From contig JACBWW010000008.1 in NCBI GenBank assembly GCA_020086605.1, forward strand, positions 9,716,419 through 9,780,418: DNA of 64,000 bases, read 5' to 3'. The DNA comes from Lanius collurio. Its lineage: Eukaryota; Chordata; Aves; Passeriformes; Laniidae. Position 1 is the stretch's first letter. Each line of letters starts with the position of its first letter. This document shows positions 44,881 to 55,261 of the stretch, one piece after another. Made by a program: the position numbers and the translations under genes. The notes beneath the pieces are model-generated. The model saw only the letters and a list, made by a program, of their open reading frames with translations, was not told the origin of the DNA and made no database searches.

Positions 44881-47682
44881 TTAGATGGAGGCATCGCTTT
44901 TCTTCTCATCTCCTGCTGTCACAGAGCAGAGCGGGAAAGGTTTTTTTTTGCAAACCCATTTGTATTCAGCATCACATCTATAAACTTCAAAGTCCTTGGC
45001 TCTCAGTGTCCCGCACCCTTCACCCATCTCCTGCAAGGAGGTGCCAAGCCTGTAGAACAAAAATTGTATTGCTGAAGAAGAGGAGAATCTCAAAGTCTTG
45101 CAGAAAAGGAGAAGTGAGGGTGGGTTTCCCTGCCCTTTTCCTGCACCATCTCACTGTGCATGCAGTGATTCTTGCTGGAGGGTGACCAGATTTGAGGAGA
45201 GTTGCTGAGCCTGCAGTAAGATCTGTGAGGAGCATGTGTGGAGCACAAAAAGCCATGTTATTCCTTGGGGCTGGTGGGAGCTGTGGGGTTACTGGGCTCT
45301 AGTACAATTCCACAACTTTTGGTCTACAGAGCTTTGCTGGGGGGAATATGAAACCATTGCACAAACTCCAACATCTTGGAGAGATGGGTCAGGGCATGAA
45401 CTGGGCCTTAAATGGAGCAAGGCTGCTGTTTACACCAACAGCCTGTGGGTATAAACAGCACACACAACAGACACTCACATTTTGGCGTTCAAAGGTGTGT
45501 TGTCCACCCATCTCCACACCTTCTGATGGGACCTTAATCCAATCCACACTGGTGGTGGGCTTTTGCCTGCAATAGTCTTGATGTGCTCCTGAAAAATAGA
45601 GGTGACCAGTTTCTCTCAAAATCTCTCACTGGAGGGTTTCACGGCAAGCAAATTTGTGGGGTAAATCTGACTCCCAAATTGATGAGACATGAATGTCCTC
45701 CATACTTTGAATGCTTCCCCAAACCCTCTTGTTGCTAGGCACTTTTTTCTCCCCTGCCCACCTGAAAATAAGGACTTTTTTGTCCTTTTCAAGCCTTCTT
45801 CTCCCTATTTACCTTCTCTTTCTTGTCCTGGAGCACTACCAGCTGGGAGTCCTGATTTTCACAGCTTTTCATGCCTTGAGTCCAGTTTCCCAATTCCTCA
45901 GAAAGCCAGTAGCATCTCTCCCCGTGGAGCTGCCAGTCCTGGGGACACAGCTTACAGCCAGCATAGGCTGAAGAGGAGAGAAAACCATGAGACACTCAGA
46001 AGGGTTATCAGGTTATTCCCCAGCCACCAGCTGAAGGTACTGAGGGATTCCCCATCCCACATGCCAGCTCATTCCCCATTGCTGAGTTTTTTGCACTGAT
46101 GTGGTTTTTCCAGCTACCAGAGAGAAGGAGGGTTACTGAGGTTGGGTGACCACAAGGACATTATTGGCCAGTGGAGGAGGAGGAAGAGTGGCAAGGAACC
46201 TCCTCACTAGGGCTGACACTGCTCCATGGGGGAGGGATCAGCAAAAATTGAATGGAAAAGAGGATTCTTCCTTGCAACATTCCTCTTTGCCAAATAACCC
46301 TTGGGTCTAAGGGTCTCTGTCCTTGCAGTAGAAAACCCCCACAAAGGTCTCACCTGAGCATCTCCCAACAGAGACATGTGGGAAGGGGGATTACCTGTGG
46401 GGCTGTCGCCTTGGGGCTTGCAGAAATACCGCACCAGAGATGAAAACATGCACCGCTCCATCTGGTTCCTTCCCTGGAGCTCACTGCCTAGCTGTGGAAC
46501 GCTTGTCACTGCTGGCTGAGGGGAGCACTGAAAAACTTGGAGTAGTAATCCATAGTGAGGAACTGCAGCCATTTCAGGATAAAAACCACAAAGCCCCAAA
46601 AACTTGGTTTCATTTTCTCATACAGTTACTTAAGCCAGCCTGAAAAACATGGCTTGTATCCCCCACCCTTGTGTGATAGCTGTGAGTATAATCCAGGTTT
46701 TCTCAGAAGGGGTTTATTCATAGTGGGTGATATTGCATCTGTACAGAATGCCCTTGTCCCCTCCAAAGGCTGAAATGCTGAAATGTACCCCAATTCCCCC
46801 TTCCTGGCTACTCACTGGGGTGTGAGGTGTAGATAAGAGCTGGTTACTCACCTCTCACACTCAGCACCACCACCAGGACCAGCAGGATGAGTTGTCCTAG
46901 CCCCCCGGCTATGAGGAGGAGCCCGTGCCACCATGGACAGAAGGCAGGTGCTGAAAGAGGACACATTTGCTTTAAAAAAAATGAAATATGAAAAAGCTGG
47001 GGGTTTAGGGGGGGAAAGAAAAGCCTCTCTGTCAAGCTGGTGAGTCTGAGCAGAAGCTTACAGTTTCTTTGCTTCCTCCAAAAATGTAAACCACCACAGA
47101 GGAGGTCTAGAGTAAGGGTGGTTCCTTAGGTGGTAGAGGGGCTGCAGGACCCTCAGGAGCACCCTTGGGCACCCACTGATGGAGCCCATGGGGATTCAAT
47201 GGGGATCAGAAACCTTCTGTAATTGACTTAATTTAGAGCTCCTGGTAGAGCTCGGAGTTGGTGAGGTCTCTCCAGCCCTCATCTCCGCCACAATCTCAGT
47301 AGCTTTCCTTCCCATCCAGGTATGTTGGCCCTTGTTGGGCTTCTTGGCACCCATTTTGCCCCCCAGGGAAAGAGTCTTGGAAGCAAAACTGCTTCCAGAT
47401 GTCTGTCACCCTCTCCTATCCCTTCCTTTCTGTTTTTCCTCCTCTTTTCAAGCCAGGATGCCACCTTAGAAGACGTATAACATGCAAAAATGTTTCCATG
47501 GTCTTGGAAACCTCAACACAGAGGTGAAGAAGCAAGCAAACCCAAAAGCAAACAAATCTGAAAGTCTTCCCAAAACTTGAAACAAGCATTTTCCCCCCAA
47601 AATAGGACTTACCACGATGCTTCTCAGCAGAAGAAACATCCCCAAGATGCTTTAAATCAGCATAAACAATCTCCCCAGCCAT
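44881..47682 (-). CDS. ITIM-bearing C-type-lectin-like receptor (B-NK/KLRB1 type)
   Basis: A type II membrane receptor of the NK lectin family, predicted to signal inhibition. Five exons, in transcript order: 47613-47682, 46852-46950, 45813-45967, 45479-45588 and 44881-45049. All are GT-AG and phases match, giving 200 aa without lesions. Exon 1 (MAGEIVYADLKHLGD) carries the ITIM IVYADL at residues 5-10. Exon 2 is one hydrophobic segment (about residues 30-55, LLLIAGG...LVLVVVLSV) with no charged residue inside. Exons 3-5 are the lectin-like domain: CKLCPQDW, CYW, a GNWT sequon (84-86), WIGL, WRWVD, and the last-exon cysteines in GCGTL, CD and WVCKKK. It lacks evident Ca/sugar residues (no QPD/EPN or WND). 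Relatives are chicken B-NK and mammalian KLRB1. The start is the ATG in the context gaccATGG. It is divergent from a CLEC2-like gene, its likely ligand class. Confidence 0.9.
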
Positions 47683-49495
47683 GGTCACTCAGAAGGTCCC
47701 AGGAGCAGCCCAAAAATGACACCATCCGTGGACAATCTCCTGCCTTGTGAACTACGCACTCGTGTCTGCATCCAGCTCCAGGAAATGGTATTGGCTGGGG
47801 CTTTTATCTGCTTTTTTTCTTTGTGCATATATGTACATATATAAATGTATGTATTCTACAGCCTTCCCTTGTAAATGGGAGGTGGTGAGGGAAAGGGTGT
47901 CCTGCAGCCAAGAAGAGATGGCACACCTGGAGGCATAGAAACATCTGTGGGTTGGTGGTTGTGCTAAACATCTGTGAAAGCAGGATTAAAAAATAATAAT
48001 CTTGGAAAAGCCTTTAAATAAGGTTTTCGAGTGTGAGGCTGAAGCATGTCAGGAGTTGGATCAGTGTGACCACAGGCAGGTAATCAGGTGAGGGGGGAAA
48101 CAGGTGACATTTAGCGTCTCTTCCCCAGAATATGGGCTGGGAGTGACTTGAAATGCCTTTTGTTCCATGTGACTTATTCTGCTGGTTTTGACACAATATT
48201 TGGCCTCTATTTTATCCTGGAGCAGAGAGATCCAATGTGGTCAGGGGGTGCCCAGCTCCTGCCCAGGAAGAGGTGAGAATGTGGATTACCTTCAGGCTGC
48301 TAATGAATTTTGTCTTATTTTGTTACTTTATTTTGTTATTTTATTTTGTTTATTTACTCCCACTCCTGATGTGTCTTTTTACATCATCTAGACCAGTGTT
48401 TCCTTCAGGTTTGGGACTCTTAGGCAACTGCATGGAACAACCACCAATTTCCAGTCTACGATAACCATTTCCCCTCCCTTTTCTTAGGTTTTTTTTGGTA
48501 TTAATCCCAGGTTTTAGCCAGTGACATAATATCCCTTCTCATATAGGTAAATATGATGTTTTTTTCCCCAGACACCCAAAAAAACCCAAGGAAAAAGCAG
48601 AAATTTGCCTCAAAACCTATTGGCAGCCAGATAAGGTAAATAAGAGGATAAACCCAAAGATCCAAAGGTCGCAGTAATAAAGAAGTGCATAATTTTATGT
48701 TAAAATTATTTTTAATTTTTAAATTAATTTTTAAATATTTTTAATTTAAATTTGGGGTTACTTAATTTTTATTTTTATTTTTTTTTATTATCTCATGTTT
48801 ATTTTTAATTTGTTTTCCACCCGCAGCCTTTTCTTTGTCACAGGAAGTTTTTGTGGTGAACTGCTATCAGCCAGCCTTCCTGCCCTCTGCAAAAGCAGCT
48901 GCTCCAGTGGTGTGTGACCAGTGATTACAAAAAACCCCTAAAATGTCCAAAATAAATTAGGTTTTATGGTAAAACCCTGCAGCTGAGGACTTAATTGCAA
49001 GAACACTTATTTTTTTATATTTTTATGGTAAAAAAAAATTGTAAAATGGGATGAAGGGAGCTGTACTTCATCCTTGCAGAATCCCTGAGGGCTGTTCTGG
49101 GGTGCCCTTACATCCTGGAACAGAGAAATTCCCAGTGATTTTCCCCAGCTGCACACTAAAAGAAACATTTTTGGACAATCCATCTCCCTAGCTGAGAAAA
49201 AAAAATCGGAAATACTGGAAAAGAGGGTGAAGTGATGCCAGGTGGAGCTGGAGGGGAACCCCGGTTTCAGTGGGTGGGCAGGTGGCCCTCGGCAGGCAGG
49301 CCCTTCTGCATTGCCCTTGAGGAGGCACAGGAAAATCCCTCAGAAAACTATAAAATAAACAAAACCAACAATTTTTTTAAAAAAACCTTTGTTTCTCTTG
49401 ACAGGAGAACGTTGTGCTTCAGCATCAGGCTTGTTCCCACAGAGCAGATACAGGTGATGGGGTTTGCGATGGGCTTGGAGGCTAAGGGGTGGTGG
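47683..49495. other. Divergent intergenic region between the two lectin genes
   Basis: The upstream region of the receptor gene. It contains an AT-rich tract at 48680-48800 made of runs such as ttttaaatatttttaa. No coding exon is supported here. It probably holds the receptor promoter, but I see no clear motif. Confidence 0.5.
48680..48800. repeat. AT-rich low-complexity tract
   Basis: Almost pure A/T, with interleaved ttttaa and aattttt runs. Confidence 0.8.
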
Positions 49496-49499
49496 TCTT

Positions 49500-50050
49500 A
49501 AATTTTGGTTGGAGAAGAGAATTTCAATTGCAGGGAGAAGTTTTTAATTGCAGGAGAAAATTTTAATTGAGGGGATTTTAATAGGGGGAGATTATTTTAA
49601 GTGTGAGGAGAAAACTAATTTAGGGGAGAATACCTTAATTTTGGAGAGAAGATACAATTTGAGAAGAAAACATTGAGGGGAGTAGATATCAACTGGGGCA
49701 AAACTTTAATGGAGAGAAAGGTTTGCAGGAAGGAAACTTTAATTATAGCAGAAAATTTTAATAGCAGGGAGAAAATGTTAACTGAGGAGATTTTAATGGG
49801 GGAGATTTTAATTGGTGGAGAAAACTAATTTGGGGGGGAAGTTTGATTGCGGGAAGAAAACTTGTCTTGCAGGGAGAAAATTTTAACTGAGGGGAGAAAA
49901 GTATCATTAAAGAGATAAAACTAATTGGGGGGAAAGAAAATTTTAATTGCAGGGACAAGATTTGAATTGTGTGAGAGAACTTCAGCTGGGGAGGAAAGTT
50001 TAAATATGGTGCAGGGAAAAAACTTTAAATGGTTAGAACATTTTAACTGA
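49500..50050 (+). repeat. Degenerate minisatellite, ggagaaaattttaattg-type unit
   Basis: About 550 bp made of loosely repeated units of roughly 18-25 bp combining g-rich gggagaaaa with ttttaattg, for example at 49545-49570, 49765-49790, 49876-49895 and 49930-49955. Spacing is irregular, so it is an old or continually reshuffled array. It lies between the two lectin genes. Confidence 0.8.
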
Positions 50051-51478
50051 GACATTTTGTGACACCTCTGAGAGATGGAACTTTGCTTGGCAGGAGAGGT
50101 GAGAGCACCTGTAGAGGAGGAACCCCAAAAATGGAGGAAATAAGGGTTTATTCTGGACTTTTGGGCATGGAAAGGAGCAAGCGGACAGGTAACAGTAGTG
50201 CAATGACCTGTAGAATCACTGGGTTTGGAGTTTTTTTGATAATTCTGTAATTTGAGAATAAAACCCAGCTGAAGTAAGGTTGTGGGGGAAAAAAAGCTTT
50301 TTCTGGCACTTCCCTTGAGGGAAAATTTTTGTCATTCAGCTGATAGAATTTTTGCTCTGAAGAGATTAATTTCATGGGTTATTATGGGTTTTTCTAATTT
50401 AGTATTAACCTTCCCAGAGACACTTGAGTAACTGACTCTTTCAGGTATTTTCCCCTCTACGAATATTCCAATTTTCTGATTTTTTCTGGATTAGAATAAA
50501 GAAATTTTTTTAAGAATTGGACTGTAAAAGACCCCAGAAAGAAATTTGGTATTTAAATCCTGTTTGGACAGATCAGAAAGTATTTATTATTGTCTTCTTT
50601 CCCTGGAGAAATTAGCTTTCCCTATTGCCATGTTTCATCTCTCCTGATTTTGCTCCCATCTCTATCACCCCCTTGGCACAAAATAAGGTAAAAAAGGGAC
50701 TTCTGGGGCCTTTGCCATCATATTCTACCCAAGCAGGCACTAAGGTTTTTGAGGAATGTTTTGTTTGGGTTTTTTTTAGCACATTCATGGGTTTTTTAAA
50801 AATTAATTTTTTTAAAAAAAAATATTTTCTTTGTTGTGCTTTCATTTGTTGATTTAATTTTTTTTTAATATAACTTTTTTCTTACTATTCAGCATATTTG
50901 GCTTCTGACTTACTTTTTAATATTTTTCCAAGGAGAAAAGGGGCAGGAGGGTTTTTACCATGAAATTTGGTTCATATGATGGGGACAAAAAGGAAAAAAG
51001 CTTAAACAAAAAATGTGGGAAGTCCCACTGGCTGAAAACACTAAGATTTTTAGGTAAAACCCTTAGGAAACAGAATTTTCTTTGCTCGTGATAAGGGGAA
51101 AGCATATTCTGGATCACATGATCCAGAGATGGAGGCACCATGACCTAAAGTGTCTTAGTTTTGGTGGAAAAAAAAAAACTCCACTGAACTTTAATAATGA
51201 GGAAACCCCAGAAATTAAAGCAAAATTTTAATTATGGTGCATTACCGGAGTTTGCATCTGGAGCTGGGGAGGAACCTGTTCCCCAAAGAGTTCCCATAAA
51301 TAAAAAAATAAATAATTTTATTCCACATGGAGAAGAATTTTTGGTATTTTTCACCCAAAATGACACCAAGGTCAGAGGCTTTGGGACAACACCAATCTTT
51401 CATCATCTTGGCATGACCTGTAGCGTGTTGGTGCCCTGGGAGCCCTCACAGAAGCACTGAAGGTCTGTTCTTCTGCAG
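50051..51478. other. Upstream region of the CLEC2-like gene
   Basis: AT-rich sequence with runs of A and T. It may hide a short first exon for the CLEC2-like gene, since the exon with its ATG is preceded by a good acceptor (ttcttctgcag, ending 51478). I could not identify that exon. Confidence 0.4.
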
Positions 51479-51486
51479 GTCACAGC

Positions 51487-53564
51487 ATGGAGATGAAGCC
51501 ACAGGCACGTGTTGCCTGCCAGGTGATGCTGGCAGTGCTTTTCACGGCTCTGTTCATCACAGCCATCACTTTTGCAGGTGAATGTCGAGGTTTTAGTCTC
51601 ACAAGAAATGTCTCTGAGATATTTTGGGTTGTTGCATTTGTGACAGATCTATGTCCATGTTCCCAGGGAAGACAAAGCCCACCCCAGCTTTTGTTCTCTC
51701 TGGGAGAAGAATGTTTCAGACCAGCCTTTCTACAGAAGATCAAACCCATCCCCTTAGTGTAGGAGCTGACGTTATCTAGAAATCCTTAGAAAATCAACAG
51801 GAAGAGCCATTTCAGGAGTATAGTCACACAAAAGTATTGTTTTCAAAGAAGGGGCCTGGAGGTGTTGGAATGAGTCCCACCAAGTCAAGAAGTCGGCAGG
51901 AATAAGAGAATTTTTTCTGTCATTTTCACTACTTTTTCATTAATGACAGAGAGCAACACCCAAGGGCATGTTTAGGGATAGGGCCACTCTGAAATTCCTC
52001 TTTAAAATGTGGTTTTCTGAAGTCTAACACCCTGTTTCCTTCTTTGAAGGTGCAGGACCCATGTTTGTCCAACATCACAAGCTGGGCCATGATTTGAACT
52101 TGTTTTCTCACAGGACTTCTCCTGGTATCTTAATTTTTCTCTTTACCCACAGCTGAGGCAGATGCAAGAATTTTGGAAGCCACAGGGTAGAGAATGATCT
52201 CCCCACCCCAGAGATGCAAGGGGAAGGTGATGCTCATTAATGTTCTTCTATATTTAATGACAGCGCAGGCTTTTCAGCCTCATGCCCAGCCCTCCTCCCA
52301 GTGTCCCTTTGACTGGATCAGGTACAGAGGAAAATGCTACTATTTTTCGGAGGTTGAGGGGAACTGGACATACAGCCAGGACAACTGCTCAGCACTAGGT
52401 GCTTCCTTGGCCATGCTGGACAGCATGGAGGACTTGGTAAGGAGACAAGAGGATGTGCTCAGCCTGGGGGAAAAAACTCCAAACCCATGTATTTGAAATC
52501 TTTTGGTTTCTTTGACTATTCTTCCAGGATCTTTCTTGCAGATCTGGGGTGAGAAGCTGGGGAAAAGGCCTCGGGGGTATGTCATCATAGGTGTCTTTAA
52601 ATTCCTTACCAAACCCAACTGCTGAAAGAACTGTAGGAATAAATCCCTGTTTCTAGATGACACTTTTTGGTAGCAGATTGAAATGTTCAAGCTCCAAAGA
52701 AGCCCTAAAGCAGCACAAGCAACTGGTAAAATTGAGATTTTTTGGCTGGAAGAACATAAAAATCTTTCCTTTTTCTCTTTTTCAGAGCTTTGTGATGAGA
52801 TACAAAGGCATTTCAGAGCATTGGATTGGTCTTTTGCGGGAGGATGAGGAGCAGCCATGGCAGTGGGTGAACCACTCACTTCTATCTCAGCTGTGAGTCC
52901 ATGTTTTTCACTATTATGTTGTTGGTTGGTGTTTCCTCAGCCACAAATTGTGCATTTCTTCTTGTACTTGAGGTACATCCAGAGGTAGCAATGGGACAAT
53001 GTTTGGGAAGGGTAACATTGCATCTGGAACTGATCTTTGTTTTCTCATTTGACCTAAAAGGTGGGAGTGGTGCATTTGGTGAGAAAATCCTAAGTTTAGA
53101 TTGTTTTACTTTAAGTTTGTTTTTTTCCTGCAAAGCTTTGGGTTTCATATTAGAAATAGAAATAAATCAGTGCTGGTGTTGGCATATTGATATTGAATTA
53201 GTTCTATTCCTATAAAAGATATAGAAATATTTTGGCATGTTGGTGCTCATGAGGATACCTGAGAACAGAAGCTGAGGGAAGCCCACGTGTGAGTTTTCTC
53301 CTTTTTCCTGCTGTCCCATCTGAGAGGGGTTATCTCTTCTGTTCTTCCAGGTTTCAAATCCGTGGTGGTGGTCTCTGTGCTTACCTGGATGACAATGGGC
53401 TCAGCTCCTCCCACTGCAGCACTGAGAGGAGCTGGATTTGTAATAAACATGAGCTGCAGAGCTCAGGCAAGGGCAACAGGATGAGACGGCCTCCAAACCT
53501 CTGTGTCAGCTCCTTGGGTGCTGCAGGGAGGCCTTCTCACACCCAGATATCTGCTGCACCCTAG
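51487..53564 (+). CDS. CLEC2D / B-lec-like C-type-lectin-like protein
   Basis: A type II membrane protein of the CLEC2 family, whose members are ligands of NKR-P1/KLRB1 receptors. Exons: 51487-51577, 52264-52436, 52786-52892 and 53351-53564, all GT-AG with matching phases. From the ATG at 51487 the product is 194 aa. Residues 1-8 are cytosolic; about 9-30 form the membrane segment (VACQVMLAVLFTALFITAITFA). The lectin-like domain follows: CPFDWI, GKCYYFSE, EGNWTYSQDNCSALGASLA (two sequons), SFVMRYKG, HWIGL, PWQWVN, GGGLCAYL and CSTERSWICNK. The C-terminus extends about 35 residues past the last cysteine, longer than is usual for the family. There are no lesions. The ATG has A at -3 and G at +4, but an upstream cytoplasmic exon is possible. 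Confidence 0.92.
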
Positions 53565-54327
53565 GAATACGAAAGAAAACCTCAAAAAGGTTTTGGATCC
53601 CCTGGGCAAGGGGTTATTGGGATTTCCAGGGGACCCACAAGGTGTTGGTGGGACAAGGTAGTCTTTGGGGACCCAGGTGGGATAGTTTTTGGAAATGAGG
53701 GGAGGGCCAGGGCAGCTTTGGGGGCTCTTTTTGGGTTTGGGGCAACATGGTTATGGGTCAAATGAAGATGACTTCTGCTTCTTAGAGAAGAAAAAATTTA
53801 TTATATTCTGAATATATTTACATGCTAGGTACTTGGAAATACATCTCAAGCGTGGGGAACAGCAGAGGAAAAGAGTGGGGGCAGTGGGTGTGCGCACATC
53901 CTTGTGATGACAAAATCAGTTTTAAAATGAAATAGTGGCTGGTATTAACACAAAGCCTGCAAAAATTAAGATTTTTAATTTGTGCTGGAAATGCAGCCAA
54001 TCATAGGCACTGAGCTCAGCAAAAGAAATCTTCAGAGGAGGCTGATATTGGGAGAAAAAGCAAAGCTTTCAGCTCAAAACAAGCTCAAGGAAGCCCAGCT
54101 CCTGTTAATTAACTTTGGACATACTTAACAACTTGATGTGAGCTGTGCTGAGCTCAGACCCAAAACCCTCTGGACATAACCCAAAACAGAGACATCTAAG
54201 ATGGAGGTAGGATCGTGAACTTAGCTAGAAGTGACTTCAAGATTTGGAAAAAAAGAGTTGAGGAGTACCAATGAACATTTTCAACCACCATGATGCAACC
54301 AGCTTTTGGGATGATCTTTCCAGGGCA
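53565..54327. other. Convergent 3' flanks of the CLEC2-like and SPRY genes
   Basis: Probably the 3' UTRs of both genes. No coding sequence is visible. Confidence 0.45.
53797..53802 (-). terminator. Candidate poly(A) signal of the PRY-SPRY gene
   Basis: The - strand reads AATAAA about 525 nt beyond the PRY-SPRY stop codon. Confidence 0.4.
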
Positions 54328-55261
54328 TCAGCCTTTTGGGGACAGTTTAATGGTTGAGAGGAGCACACAAAAGTAGGGGAAGACCCTCTCCCCACTGAAG
54401 GAGGCCTGGACAGTGAAGATGCGTTGGTGGCTGCTGACAGCATAGAAGGAGACCTGTCCCACCTCATAGTCCAGGTATACCCCAATCTCCCCATTGAGGA
54501 GTGGGACAGAGGTGTTGGATGGAGCTGTGAGGGCAACACAAAGCTCATCATACTTCTGCAAGCCCCAGATCTCAGTGTTGGGCTTGAAGAGGACCCGGCC
54601 TTTCCTCTGCACTGACTCACAGGCCACCCCCACGGCCCAGAAGCGCCCATTGGCCTCCACCTCCCAGTAGTGACGGCCCGAGGTGAAGCCCCTGCTGCCC
54701 AGCATGCACGGATCTGTGTCGAATCGGCCTGGACCCTCAGGCCACTGGCATCGAGGTCTACCCCACGTGGCTTCTTTGAGGTCCTCGGAGAGGATCACCT
54801 CTGGACCCACTGTGGCTGGATCCAGGGTTACATCCACTGGAAAGCAAACCAGAGAATGAATCAGAAGCCAAATTTAAGCCTAAAAAACACACTCCCCAAA
54901 AATGCCTTCACTGATGACTTTTCAAGCAGAAAGGGAGAGGAAAGGTGAGGCTGGGGATGTATGAGTGAAGAGATGGAAGTTGGAGATGGAGGATGTCCAG
55001 TTGAGGTTGGAGATGGGAGAGCAAAGAGATGGAGGTTGGAGATGGAGGCCCTAGGGAGACAGAAGATGGGGCTGGAGAATCTCCAACTCCATCGAACATC
55101 TCAGCCCAGAAAACACCAGGAACTGGTACTTTGCTCCTCTCTGGCCACCTGTGATTACCTTCAAACTGTTTGGCAGTGTGGTAGTCCAGGGCAAGGTCCC
55201 ATGTACATGGCTGTGGTTTGAGGAAGAAAGCCATTGCACCCACAGTGTCCTTTCCCCTTGG
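54328..55261 (-). CDS. PRY-SPRY (B30.2) protein, C-terminal exons, TRIM/BTN family
   Basis: The last exon (54328-54836) encodes a complete B30.2 domain. PRY begins VDVTLDPATVGPEVILSEDLK. SPRY motifs include GRFDTDPCMLGSRGFTSG, HYWEVEANGRFWAVGVA, YDELCVALT, GVYLDYEVGQVSFY and FPYFCVLL. The exon ends with a stop. An upstream exon (55159-55261) encodes PRGKDTV...DLALDYHTAKQFE and joins in exact phase to give KQFE-VDVTLDP, as in TRIM and butyrophilin genes. Both are open and undamaged. Further upstream exons (RING/B-box/coil, or Ig and membrane) were not found on this strand before 57.4 kb, so it is a partial gene model or an orphan end. B30.2 domains bind protein or small-ligand partners in innate immunity. 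Confidence 0.8.

Noticed and set aside
52153..52187. Possible stalk exon of the CLEC2-like gene (acceptor ttacccacag, ADARILEAT)
   Set aside because: Its donor would leave the wrong phase for the next exon, whereas direct joining of 51577 to 52264 is in phase.
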